Shown: one piece after another, positions 15,018-23,735 of the stretch
How positions within the stretch are numbered: position 1 is the first letter of the stretch
How the letters are laid out: each line of letters begins with the position of its first letter
Source: Candidatus Moranbacteria bacterium UBA2282
GTDB lineage: Bacteria > Patescibacteriota > Minisyncoccia > Moranbacterales > UBA2206
DNA: 64,000 nucleotides
Reading direction: 5' to 3'
Assembly: GCA_002345745.1 (NCBI GenBank)
Contig: DDWQ01000005.1
Location: 15,293 to 79,292, forward strand
Program-made: the position numbers and the translations under genes
The notes under the pieces: generated by a model
The model's database searches: none
What the model saw: only the letters and a program-made list of their open reading frames with translations
What the model was told of the DNA's origin: nothing

Positions 15018-16247
15018 TTAATTCTCATCCCACATAAAGTAGGCGTAGTTTTTGTCAGCCGGACGAAGATAGATTTTGAGAATGCCAAAATGTTTTTCAT
15101 AGAGAGTTTTTCGGAGGCCAAAGCAATTGGCGTGCTTGAAAAATCCATAGGTGGAATTTAGGGAGGAAAAAATATGTTGAAAATCTTCCAAAAATTCCGG
15201 AAAAACTGAAAAGCGGTCATAAAAAATTTTGTCGCAGGCGCAAAGATGGTCATTTGGATCGAGCGAATTTAAAATTTTTTGGTTAAACTGCCAGAGAGTA
15301 TTCTTTAGCTTTTTGACTGTTCCTCGGCGGATAAGTATGTGATCCGGTTTGGTGATATATCCGCAGAAATTGATGCCTTTGTCACATTGTTGCAAAACTT
15401 GTTTTTTTGGATGAAGTTTGAGTAGTAATTTTTTTTCAACAAACTGAGAAATTTCATCTCGCCAAAAAAGCAATTGTGTCTTGGAAGGATGAAGAAGCAG
15501 AAGATCGTCCATATAGCGAAAGCTATGGGGGCATTTCAAAGTATGTTTGACAAACTGGTCTAGTTCATTGAGATACACATTAGCGAAGAATTGACTGGTC
15601 AGGTTGCCAATCGGCAATCCTTGGTGGCTGGGATTTCCAAAGAGCGATTTGTGCCTTGGAATTGAGCGTAATAATTTGATGTCGCCTTTAACACAATAGT
15701 TCAAAGTCGGATTTTGAAAAACAATTTTTTCCGTTAGCCACAAAATGTCCGGATTTCTGAGATGTTTTTGGATAATTGCAAATAGAATGCGCTTATCGAT
15801 GCTCACAAAAAAACTGCGAATGTCAACTTGCAGGTAGAATAATTTTGGGTCAATCGATTTTTTCAGATAGGCGATGGCTTTGTGTGCACCTTTTTCTTTT
15901 CGACAGGCATAGGAATGAAAAACGAATTTTTTCTCCCAAATCGGTTCCAGATAGCTCACCAAAAGATGATGCACGATGCGGTCGCGAAAATCAGCCGCCC
16001 AGACTTCGCGTAGCTTTGGGTCAATAATAGCAAAACAGGTGTGTTTCCCAGGCTCATATGATTTATTTTTTAACTCGCGTTCTAATCGCAGCAGTTCCAC
16101 TTCAAAATTCAATTCGAATTTAGCGGCATTGGTGGTGTGGCGTTTGGATTTCCGGCATTGATAATATGCTCGTAGAAGATTTTTAAAAGAGAAAATATCT
16201 CTCTCAGGCTGTGTCAATTTTTGTGCTTGAAAAAGTTTTTGTTTCAT
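15018..16247 (-). CDS. DGR reverse transcriptase
   Basis: 409-aa reverse transcriptase. Motif A is YLQVDIRSFF (138-147). LPIGNLTSQFFANVYL (211-226) carries the IGxxxSQ box that marks DGR enzymes, where retroviral RTs have QGxxxSP. The catalytic box is FRYMDD (243-248), and a thumb/C-terminal part follows. It reverse transcribes the template RNA with adenine-specific errors; the cDNA replaces the variable repeat. Unlike the classic order, the gene is on the opposite strand to target, avd and TR. It converges on the TR with only 14 bp between. An independent promoter near 16250 is likely. Confidence 0.95.
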   Translation of the reverse strand: MKQKLFQAQKLTQPERDIFSFKNLLRAYYQCRKSKRHTTNAAKFELNFEVELLRLERELKNKSYEPGKHTCFAIIDPKLREVWAADFRDRIVHHLLVSYLEPIWEKKFVFHSYACRKEKGAHKAIAYLKKSIDPKLFYLQVDIRSFFVSIDKRILFAIIQKHLRNPDILWLTEKIVFQNPTLNYCVKGDIKLLRSIPRHKSLFGNPSHQGLPIGNLTSQFFANVYLNELDQFVKHTLKCPHSFRYMDDLLLLHPSKTQLLFWRDEISQFVEKKLLLKLHPKKQVLQQCDKGINFCGYITKPDHILIRRGTVKKLKNTLWQFNQKILNSLDPNDHLCACDKIFYDRFSVFPEFLEDFQHIFSSLNSTYGFFKHANCFGLRKTLYEKHFGILKIYLRPADKNYAYFMWDEN

Positions 16248-16311
16248 GGTATTATTTTAGCATGGATATCTTGCAGGTACTTTACTTTTAAATAAATAAA
16301 TTTATAAAATT

Positions 16312-16713
16312 ATGATTAGTGACGCTCGTTGGCGTGAGCGATTTGGAGATTATAAAAAAGCAGTCAGGCGTATGCAGGACGCTCTGAAAAAAGAATCATT
16401 TAGCGAGCTGGAGAAAGACGGTGTAATTCAAAGGTTTGAATTTACTTTTGAACTTGCGTGGAAAACATTAAAAGATTATTTGGAGGATCAAAGTTTCATC
16501 GATATTTCCAGTCCGAAAAAGGCCATCCGTAAAGCGTTCGAAAGTGGAACAATTGCAGATGGCAATATTTGGATTGAAATGCAAGAGGACAGAAATAGAA
16601 TGTCGCATATATATAATCAAAGCGAAAGTGAAAAGATATTTAAAAATATTAAAGATAAATATATGAAAGCTCTAAATGACTTAGTCATTGCGCTGGAAAA
16701 AGAACTCCAATGA
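16312..16713 (+). CDS. HEPN-domain protein, nucleotidyltransferase partner (HI0074 family)
   Basis: 133-aa HI0074-type 'nucleotidyltransferase substrate-binding' protein. Such proteins are HEPN-fold partners of minimal nucleotidyltransferases and form toxin-antitoxin pairs. The HEPN RNase motif Rx4H is visible as RNRMSH (about residue 94), preceded by RFEFTFELAWKTLKDYL. The stop overlaps the start of the next gene (ATGA, 16710-16713), the usual layout for HEPN/MNT pairs. It diverges from the DGR reverse transcriptase across a 64-bp gap. Confidence 0.88.
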   Translation: MISDARWRERFGDYKKAVRRMQDALKKESFSELEKDGVIQRFEFTFELAWKTLKDYLEDQSFIDISSPKKAIRKAFESGTIADGNIWIEMQEDRNRMSHIYNQSESEKIFKNIKDKYMKALNDLVIALEKELQ

Positions 16714-17012
16714 AATTCGGACTGACTGAAAAAGAAATAATGCTGTTAGTAGGCGTGTTTGAAAAAACTCGCAATATAGAGAAAGTTTTTATTTATGGTT
16801 CACGCGTCAAAGGTAATTACAAAAAAACCTCCGATATTGATTTGGTAGTTTGTTTTGCTTATAATGTCAAAAAAAGCGTTGCTATGCTAAAATCAGAATT
16901 GGAAGATTTACCCATAATTTATAGTATTGATATAATTGATGAAGAAGAAATTGAAGTTGGAAAATTCAAAAATGAATATGCTAGAACAAGGCAGGTTTTT
17001 TATATGAAGTAG
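16710..17012 (+). CDS. Minimal nucleotidyltransferase (MNT) antitoxin-like protein
   Basis: 100-aa polymerase-beta-like nucleotidyltransferase. The active-site phrase FIYGSRVKGNYKKTSDIDLVV is complete in kind (GSRxxG...SDxDL). A third acidic residue appears in SIDIIDEEE. In characterised HEPN/MNT modules this protein adenylylates and silences the HEPN RNase encoded just upstream. It overlaps that gene by 4 bp. Either a toxin-antitoxin module or a defence element; the function here is inferred from the family. Confidence 0.88.
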   Translation: MKFGLTEKEIMLLVGVFEKTRNIEKVFIYGSRVKGNYKKTSDIDLVVCFAYNVKKSVAMLKSELEDLPIIYSIDIIDEEEIEVGKFKNEYARTRQVFYMK

Positions 17013-17026
17013 TGTCTTAAAATAAA

Positions 17027-18733
17027 ATGGAAATTTTTAAAAAATATAAAGAAATAATTTTTCAGCAGATGAAATTTATTTTTATGAAAAACGGACGGGC
17101 GATTGTTTCGGCTATTTTTGTTTTACTGATTGTTTCAAGCGTGACTATTTGGCACGCCTTAGCAACAGAAGCCACTAATATCAATTCTGAATCAAAATTT
17201 GCTTGGAGTGAAAACACTGGCTGGTTGAATTTTGCATCAAGTAATGGTGGTGTGATGGTGACCGATACAAATATCTCCGGCTACATTTGGAGCGAGAATC
17301 TTGGTTGGATTTCACTTAATTGTTCTAATAGCAACTCTTGTGCCGTTTCCAATTACGAGGTGGCTAATGATGGAGAGGGAAATTTGTCCGGCTTTGCTTG
17401 GAGTGACACTGTCGGCTGGATAAATTTTTCTCCAACAAACGGCGGAGTGAAAATAGATTCGGGAGGAATTTTTTCTGGTTATGCTTGGGGTGAAAATTTC
17501 GGTTGGATTGTTTTCAATTGTCAAGACTTGGATGTTTGCACAACTTCAGATTTCAAGGTCAAGACAACCTGGCTGCCCATAAGCGTGAGAAATCAAAATT
17601 CCGATGAAGAGCAAGATGGAGTGGAAGTCTTTGATGTTAATTTTTCCGCTACTGATGCAATGATAGTTATTAATTGGGACACTAATCATAATGCAGACAG
17701 TCATATTAGCTGGGGAACGGACAAAAATCTGGAAAAAGAAAAAAACAATAATAATAAAGAAGAGAAGCATCGAATTGTACTTCGGGACTTGGAATCAAAT
17801 ACAAAATATTATTTTCGCGTAAAATCAACAGATGGGAATGATAAATCCGATTCTTCAAGGATTTATTCCGTTTTGACTAAATCGCCATCCGCTATTTTTG
17901 CTAAACGCTCATATCAAAATTTAGAACAGGAGAACTATGAGACGGTGGATATTCAAGTCTCTGATAGGAGCAAAAATGAGGAAAAGCTGGAAAGCTTAGT
18001 AGACACTTTAGTAACTGTTCCGGAAAAAGTTGCGGAAAATATAGAACCAAGCCAAAAAAACAATTGGCTTTTTAGTAGCTTTTCTTTTATTAGCGAAAAA
18101 AGTAAGAATATCGCTTTCATTACTTGGAATGGAATAGCGTTTGTCTATAATGAGATTTATGTGGCTGTCATTGACGGGCAAAGGCAAATTGCTGGATTTA
18201 TAATGGCAATAAATGATCAGCTCGCCAGCGTCTATGAGTCGGCTATTTCCAAATTTAATAAAGAAAAAGCGACAGAAATCGCTAGACTAAAACAATCTAA
18301 ATTTTTTACCACGCAGGTCTTTAGTCGAAATGAGAAGAAATTGCTAGCTGAAGTACGCTTCCAAATTTTGGATAAATCCGACAATCCTGTAGTTAATTTG
18401 GAAGCCACATTATTTTCTGATCCGCAAACAGCCGTCACTGATGATAATGGAGTAGCTTCTTTTAAGGATGTCCTTATTGGCTCACACACATTGGCTTTTG
18501 ATTATCAGGGCGAAAATTTTGAGAAAAAAGTGTCTATTGCAGACACTGTGACTGATGAAGGAAAGGTGCGGGCAGAAGTGGTGGAGGTCAAGGCAGAAAA
18601 AGAAAAATTGGCTTGGTGGATGTGGACGGTAATGATTCTTCTGATTGTGACAGCATCTTTAGCAATATACTTTGCCAGAAAATATTATTTGCTAAAAATC
18701 GCAAAGGATGATAAATTAGTTAGTAGTAAATAA
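17027..18733 (+). CDS. Cell-surface protein with GYAWSENxGWI repeats
   Basis: 568 aa, exported and membrane anchored. The signal segment is AIVSAIFVLLIVSSVTIWHA, so initiation could also be at one of the internal ATGs (17069 or 17084). Four repeats follow (FAWSENTGWLNF, YIWSENLGWISL, FAWSDTVGWINF, YAWGENFGWIVF), then a fibronectin III-like segment (NTKYYFRVKSTDGN). Next comes a long linker and a carboxypeptidase-regulatory-like beta domain (DNPVVNLEATLF). The C-terminal TM helix is WWMWTVMILLIVTASLAIYF. The repeat type is frequent in CPR surface proteins. It probably sits in the envelope; no enzymatic motif is seen. Confidence 0.75.
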   Translation: MEIFKKYKEIIFQQMKFIFMKNGRAIVSAIFVLLIVSSVTIWHALATEATNINSESKFAWSENTGWLNFASSNGGVMVTDTNISGYIWSENLGWISLNCSNSNSCAVSNYEVANDGEGNLSGFAWSDTVGWINFSPTNGGVKIDSGGIFSGYAWGENFGWIVFNCQDLDVCTTSDFKVKTTWLPISVRNQNSDEEQDGVEVFDVNFSATDAMIVINWDTNHNADSHISWGTDKNLEKEKNNNNKEEKHRIVLRDLESNTKYYFRVKSTDGNDKSDSSRIYSVLTKSPSAIFAKRSYQNLEQENYETVDIQVSDRSKNEEKLESLVDTLVTVPEKVAENIEPSQKNNWLFSSFSFISEKSKNIAFITWNGIAFVYNEIYVAVIDGQRQIAGFIMAINDQLASVYESAISKFNKEKATEIARLKQSKFFTTQVFSRNEKKLLAEVRFQILDKSDNPVVNLEATLFSDPQTAVTDDNGVASFKDVLIGSHTLAFDYQGENFEKKVSIADTVTDEGKVRAEVVEVKAEKEKLAWWMWTVMILLIVTASLAIYFARKYYLLKIAKDDKLVSSK

Positions 18734-18866
18734 AAGCTTAATCAAAATATACAGATTTGTTAACAAATAATCTTTTCGCTAAAAACTCCCAAATTTTGGC
18801 TATGACTGGTTAAAAATTGAGAAGTTTCGCTTGAAAAATTATTTATTAACAAACCTGAAAAAATTT

Positions 18867-19076
18867 ATGTCAACACAGAAACAAAGACACACTAAAGGAC
18901 GACGAGATCGCGCTAGAGCTGAATTGAAAATGACTTCAACAACGCTAGTTACTTGCACAAAATGCGGAGCGAAAATTAAAGCACATATTGCTTGTTCAAA
19001 ATGCGGATTCTACAAAGGGAAGGAAGTTGTAGACACAATGAAAAAGATCACTAAAAAAGCAACAGCCAAGAAATAG
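18867..19076 (+). CDS. rpmF: 50S ribosomal protein L32
   Basis: 69-aa L32 with the family start STQKQRHTKGRRDRARA and a zinc-ribbon CTKCGAKIKAHIACSKCG (two CxxC pairs). The ATG at 18867 fits the family start; the upstream in-frame ATG at 18831 would add 12 unrelated residues. The C-terminus is a short Lys-rich tail. It is followed by nusB and rnc, forming an RNA-metabolism cluster. Confidence 0.95.
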   Translation: MSTQKQRHTKGRRDRARAELKMTSTTLVTCTKCGAKIKAHIACSKCGFYKGKEVVDTMKKITKKATAKK

Positions 19077-19172
19077 ATACAAATTAGGACACGAATTAAA
19101 TCCGTATTACCCACAAATTTAAACAAAAAATTTGGATAGTAATTCGGATATAATTAGAATAATAATTAGGAT

Positions 19173-19679
19173 ATGGCGAATAGGCATTTAGCTCGTTCAA
19201 TCGCGATGCAATCTCTCTATGAGTGGGATTTTAAAGGTAAGAAAACTGAGAATTTAGACGAGATTATTAAAAAAAATATTCAAGAATTTGCTCCTGGAAT
19301 TGAGGACGATTCTTTTGTATACCATTTGGTGAAAAATACCATTAAGAATCAAGATAAAATCGATCCTTTAATTGAAAAATGTGCGCCAGAATGGCCTTTG
19401 GAACAAGTGACAGTGGTTGACCGAAATATATTGCGTTTGGGAATTTATGAATTACTCTTCGGTAACTATGACGATGTTCCACCAAAAGTAGCTATTAACG
19501 AAGCTATCGAACTTGCAAAATCTTTTGGGGGCGAATCTTCAGGAAGATTTGTAAATGGTGTGCTGGGCACGATTTATCGTGAACTAGGTGAGCCGATGAA
19601 GAATGACAAATCTAAAAATGATAAAAAGATTGCTGAGGTTAAAAGTGACGGAGAAGATGTGACGGTTGAAGCATTGTAA
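19173..19679 (+). CDS. nusB: Transcription antitermination protein NusB
   Basis: 168-aa NusB, which binds boxA RNA with S10 in rRNA antitermination. The all-helical fold is recognised by [14 protein letters not shown] at the N-terminus and by [15 protein letters not shown] and [18 protein letters not shown]. The C-terminal 30 residues ([19 protein letters not shown]...) are an acidic/basic low-complexity tail beyond the normal end. An imperfect inverted repeat (ATCCGTATTAC/GTAATTCGGAT, about 19101-19154) lies in the gap upstream. Confidence 0.94.
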   Translation: MANRHLARSIAMQSLYEWDFKGKKTENLDEIIKKNIQEFAPGIEDDSFVYHLVKNTIKNQDKIDPLIEKCAPEWPLEQVTVVDRNILRLGIYELLFGNYDDVPPKVAINEAIELAKSFGGESSGRFVNGVLGTIYRELGEPMKNDKSKNDKKIAEVKSDGEDVTVEAL

Positions 19680-19804
19680 ATTTTAAATAACCAATAACCA
19701 AGAAACAATCACCAAACAAATTTCAAGTTCCAATAATCAAAGTTTGAATATTTGATTATTGAATATTATTTGATTATTGTATCTTGTTTCTTGTATCTTG
19801 TGAG
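19680..19804. repeat. Repeat-rich nusB-rnc spacer
   Basis: Contains AACCAATAACCAAG, CAATAATCAAAG, TTGAATATTTGATTATTG and finally TTGTATCTTG copies around TTTCTTG. The last element is the same family as the in-frame inserts in miaA and ends 4 bp before the rnc ATG. Confidence 0.7.
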
Positions 19805-20494
19805 ATGATAGAAAAATTAGCCGAAAAATTAGGCATAAAATTTAATAATCTTGATCTTCTGCAACAAGCTTTGACACATCGCTCATATTTGAATGAGCAT
19901 AGAAGTTACAAGCTGGATCACAACGAGCGATTGGAGTTTCTCGGAGACGCTGTTTTGGAATTGGTAGTAACTGAATTTTTATATGCTAACTATACTAACC
20001 CAGAAGGTGATTTGACTAACTGGCGAGCCGCTTTGGTTAATGGAGAAATGTTGGCAAAAATTTCCACTAAATTGGGAGTAGAAGAATTTTTATTAATGAG
20101 CAAAGGCGAATCTAAGGACACTGGCAAAGCACGTCAATATTTGCTGGCTAATGCTTTTGAATCGATTACGGGTGCGATTTATTTAGACCAAAAGGAAAAT
20201 GGCTTCAATGTCGCTAAGAAATTTATTTTAAAAAATGTTGTTTCGCAATTACCTGAGATTATAGAAAGCAAGTCATATATGGATCCCAAGAGTCTTTTTC
20301 AAGAAAAAGCGCAAGAAAAATCCGGCATCACGCCGTCATACAAGGTAATGGAAGAAACTGGACCAGATCATGCTCGCGAGTTTGTCGTCGGCGTCTATCT
20401 GGAACACGAATTGATTGCTAGTGGCAAAGGTTTGTCCAAGCAAGAGGCTCAAAGAAACGCCGCCGCCGCTGGATTGGAAGTCAAAAAATGGTAG
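19805..20494 (+). CDS. rnc: Ribonuclease III
   Basis: 229-aa double-strand-specific RNase. The catalytic domain signature ERLEFLGDAVLELVVTEFLY is followed by the acidic E in NAFESITGAIYLD. The C-terminal dsRNA-binding domain ends KEAQRNAAAAGLEV-like (SKQEAQRNAAAAGLEVKKW). The ATG at 19805 is chosen because the upstream TTG start would translate the TTGTATCTTG repeat. It processes rRNA precursors and structured mRNAs; clustering with nusB and smc is common in bacteria. Confidence 0.95.
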   Translation: MIEKLAEKLGIKFNNLDLLQQALTHRSYLNEHRSYKLDHNERLEFLGDAVLELVVTEFLYANYTNPEGDLTNWRAALVNGEMLAKISTKLGVEEFLLMSKGESKDTGKARQYLLANAFESITGAIYLDQKENGFNVAKKFILKNVVSQLPEIIESKSYMDPKSLFQEKAQEKSGITPSYKVMEETGPDHAREFVVGVYLEHELIASGKGLSKQEAQRNAAAAGLEVKKW

Positions 20495-20553
20495 AGGTAA
20501 AATTTACATATTTGTAGATTTGCATAAAATTCGCATCATTTGTATTGTACATT

Positions 20554-22911
20554 ATGTATTTAAAAAAATTAGAAATTTCAGGTTTTAAATCTTTTGCCAA
20601 CCGTACAACGTTGGATTTTTCGGTATCGCACGAAGGTGTACGGGGCATTACGGCTGTCGTTGGTCCGAATGGTTCTGGTAAATCAAACATTGCCGATTCT
20701 TTGCGCTGGGTGTTGGGCGAACAATCAATGAAAAATCTGCGTGGAAAGAAATCGGAAGATATTATTTTTGCTGGATCGGGAAAGAAGGCACGACTGGGCA
20801 GTGCGCAGGTTACATTGTATTTGGATAATGGTGATAAAAAAATCCCTTTGGAATTTGATGAAGTTTCTATTACGCGCAAAATTAATCGTAGTGGCGAAAG
20901 TGAATATCTAATAAACAATTCGCGAGTGAGATTGCAAGATATCGTGGATATTTTGGCTAAAGCAGGCATCGGTAAAGAAAGTTACGCCATCGTTAATCAG
21001 GGGATGGCAGATTCAGTTTTAAATGCGACACCACTTGATCGACGTTCAATTATTGAAGAAGCTGCTGGCGTGAAACAATATCAAATCAAAAAAGATAGGT
21101 CTTTGCGTAAGCTTGAATCAACGCGGGACAATTTGGATAAAGCTCGAAGCTTGGCGGAAGAAATCAAGCCTCATCTAAAAAATTTGAAGAGACAATCTGA
21201 AAAGGCGGCACAAAGTGCTGATGTTATTGGAAAGTTGCGAGAAAAACAGACTCAGTTATATACCTATTTATGGAACAATTTTCAGCAAGAAAAAAATAAA
21301 TTTAATGAAGCCAAGGAAGCAATGGGTCGGACGATGATGAATATGCAACGAGATGCGGATAGATTAGCAGACGAGCTCAATAAAGAAGCTAAAGTTGAAA
21401 CAACCAATACACAATTAGCAGAGCTAGAAAAACAATTCCAAGTGAAACGCAATCTATTTAATCAATTAGATCGCGATTTAATTGTTACGAGTGGTCGCAT
21501 TGAGATTGAAGGTGAGAAGCAGAAAAATATTGAAATGATTGAAGAAATCAAGGTGCAGAGCATCCCAGTGGACTTGCATTATGTCCGAAAGGGACTCGAA
21601 GAAATTCGTGCTGATCAAGAAAAATTGATTGCACAAATGGAAAGTGCGGAAAGTATGGATGATATGCAAGATATTAAAGAATTTGCGCGCTCCATTCAAC
21701 AGCGTTTGTTCGAGTTGAAAAATGATATTGAAAATGGCAAAAAACCCACCGTCGCTAAAGCTATGGCGGACGAAGGAAAAATGAGTGAAGTTGTGGCGAC
21801 GCCTAAGCTCCTGCCAGAAGTTGACTCAACTGCAATTTTGGAACTCAAAGAAAAAACTATCAAAATCCGAGCAGAACTTCAAAAGACTGAAATTGAAATT
21901 AAAGAATTGGAACAAAAAATTGCAGATGAGATCCAAATGGACAGGCAAAAAAGACAGAAATTTTTCGAAGTGGAAAGAAGTTTCCGTGCAAAACAGGACG
22001 AATTAAGCAAGCTCAAAGATCAATTTAATGAATCTAAGATTGCACTAGCACGCGTTGAAGTGCATGAGGAAGATTTGCGAGCGGAAGTTTTGAAAGAGCT
22101 TAATCTCAGTGTGGAAAGTTTGGCTAGTGAAATTTCACAACTAGATCGTGGTCAGTTTGAGAGAGATATTGCTCGATTGAAAATGCAGATGGAACAAATT
22201 GGGGGAATCGATCCTCTTGTGATGGAGGAATATGAAGAAACAAACAAACGTTTTGAATTTCTAACCAACGAATCTGATGATCTGGAAAATGCTATTGTCT
22301 CATTGCGAGAAGTCATCAAAGAAATGGATCATAAAATTAGCGGTGAATTTTCTAAGACATTTGAAGAAATCAATAAAGAATTTACGAAATATTTCAGAAT
22401 TATTTTTGGTGGTGGAAATGCAATTTTGAAAAAAGTTGAAGTTAGAAAGAGATTATATAAATCCAAAGATCAACTTGAGGGTATTACTGATGAATCAACA
22501 GAAGATGATGAGGATATAGCATCTAGTAGTGAAAATGAAAAAACTGAAATTGGCATTGATATTGCTGCTTCACCTCCAGGGAAAAAAATTAGCAATCTTT
22601 CAATGCTTTCTGGTGGAGAAAGATCATTGACTTCACTGGCACTATTGTTTGCTATTATTGCACATAATCCGCCGCCATTTGCTGTCTTGGATGAAGTTGA
22701 AGCCGCGCTGGACGAAGCTAATTCTCGACGCTTCGGTCGGATCATTCAAGAACTTTCCGGTCAAACGCAATTTGTTATCATCACCCATAATCGCGAAACA
22801 ATGCGTCAAGCTGCGGTGCTATATGGCGTAACAATGGGGGACGAAGGAATTTCCAAGCTCTTGTCAGTTCGTTTGGACCAAGTTGGCAAAGACGGCAAGA
22901 TTTTGCAATAA
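20554..22911 (+). CDS. smc: Short SMC-type chromosome segregation ATPase, no visible hinge
   Basis: SMC head domains are clear: Walker A GPNGSGKSN near residue 37, RWVLGEQSMKNLRGKKSEDI, the R-loop/QxxG region (ESYAIVNQGMAD) and EEAAGV. At the C-terminus are the signature LSGGERSLTSLALLFA and Walker B PFAVLDEVEAALDEANS. The middle is coiled coil. The protein is 785 aa instead of about 1,150-1,200, and I see no glycine-rich hinge domain between the two coiled-coil arms. The ORF is continuous, so this is not a frameshift artefact. The ATG at 20554 fits YLKKLEISGFKSF, the family start. It presumably acts in chromosome compaction, with dimerisation solved differently. Confidence 0.85.
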   Translation: MYLKKLEISGFKSFANRTTLDFSVSHEGVRGITAVVGPNGSGKSNIADSLRWVLGEQSMKNLRGKKSEDIIFAGSGKKARLGSAQVTLYLDNGDKKIPLEFDEVSITRKINRSGESEYLINNSRVRLQDIVDILAKAGIGKESYAIVNQGMADSVLNATPLDRRSIIEEAAGVKQYQIKKDRSLRKLESTRDNLDKARSLAEEIKPHLKNLKRQSEKAAQSADVIGKLREKQTQLYTYLWNNFQQEKNKFNEAKEAMGRTMMNMQRDADRLADELNKEAKVETTNTQLAELEKQFQVKRNLFNQLDRDLIVTSGRIEIEGEKQKNIEMIEEIKVQSIPVDLHYVRKGLEEIRADQEKLIAQMESAESMDDMQDIKEFARSIQQRLFELKNDIENGKKPTVAKAMADEGKMSEVVATPKLLPEVDSTAILELKEKTIKIRAELQKTEIEIKELEQKIADEIQMDRQKRQKFFEVERSFRAKQDELSKLKDQFNESKIALARVEVHEEDLRAEVLKELNLSVESLASEISQLDRGQFERDIARLKMQMEQIGGIDPLVMEEYEETNKRFEFLTNESDDLENAIVSLREVIKEMDHKISGEFSKTFEEINKEFTKYFRIIFGGGNAILKKVEVRKRLYKSKDQLEGITDESTEDDEDIASSSENEKTEIGIDIAASPPGKKISNLSMLSGGERSLTSLALLFAIIAHNPPPFAVLDEVEAALDEANSRRFGRIIQELSGQTQFVIITHNRETMRQAAVLYGVTMGDEGISKLLSVRLDQVGKDGKILQ

Positions 22912-23144
22912 ACGATTAGTTTTTAAAATCATCATCATCTGACCGTGGGTAATTCCGTGGTTTTTTGCTTTACGGAGGTGAATTTTAGGAGTAAAATAAA
23001 GTTATGCACAGGGTCTTGACTTGAAAAATAAGCATAATAGTGTTATTATATCAGTATAGATAATCATCTTTTTTAGAATACAAATAATGGCAATGAGGAA
23101 ATTCAGTTATTAAACACAAAAACAACCTAGCAAACTAATCATAT

Positions 23145-23611
23145 ATGAAAAAAACAATCCAAAACCAAATAATTATTTACGAAGGAGACAACGGTGAATC
23201 TCGTATAGAAGTAAAATTTGAAGGTGAAACAGTTTGGCTTTCGCAATCACAATTGGTTGAACTTTTTGGATCAAGTAAGGCTAATATAAGCGAGCATATT
23301 AAAAATATCTATACAGAAAAAGAATTGGCACTGGAAGCAACTGTTCGGAATTTCCGAACAGTTAAAAAAGAGGGTAATAGAAAGGTTTCTAGGGATGTTG
23401 AGCATTATAATCTTGATATGATTATTTCACTATTTCAAAATCAACCGGAAGAAAAATTTTGGATGATGCTGGCAAGGTAAGTCATGAGAAAGCTACGGAA
23501 AAAGCTAGTTTGGAGTATCGCAAGTACAAAGCAAGGAATTTGAGCGAGGTTGAGAAATCTTATTTGGAAACTATAAAAGGTATAGAAAAAAAGATTGTCA
23601 AAAAATCATAG
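23145..23611 (+). pseudogene. Broken rhuM-family gene
   Basis: The first 100 residues are a RhuM-family protein (ESRIEVKFEGETVWLSQSQL, HIKNIYTEKELA, VEHYNLDMIISL). After IISL the frame passes into FQNQPEEKFWMMLAR and stops at 23480. In another frame, LDDAGKVSHEKATEKASLEY continues to a stop at 23609-23611 and matches the family C-terminus. The protein is normally about 330 aa, so a large internal deletion plus frame change has destroyed it. RhuM genes are mobile and often near restriction or defence loci, as here. Confidence 0.8.
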
Positions 23612-23735
23612 TCCAGCTTTGAAAATTCCGCACTAGTATTTGAGTAATTGGGGTGTGGATGATATTATAAGGGTAGCAATAATTCATGAATTTATTCAGT
23701 AATAAATTCAGTAATTAATTTATTAAAACAAAAAA

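Noticed and set aside
20554..22911. Frameshifted or internally deleted full-length SMC
   Set aside because: The ORF is continuous with coiled coil throughout and intact ends; nothing indicates a sequencing frame error. Internal evolutionary loss of the hinge remains possible.
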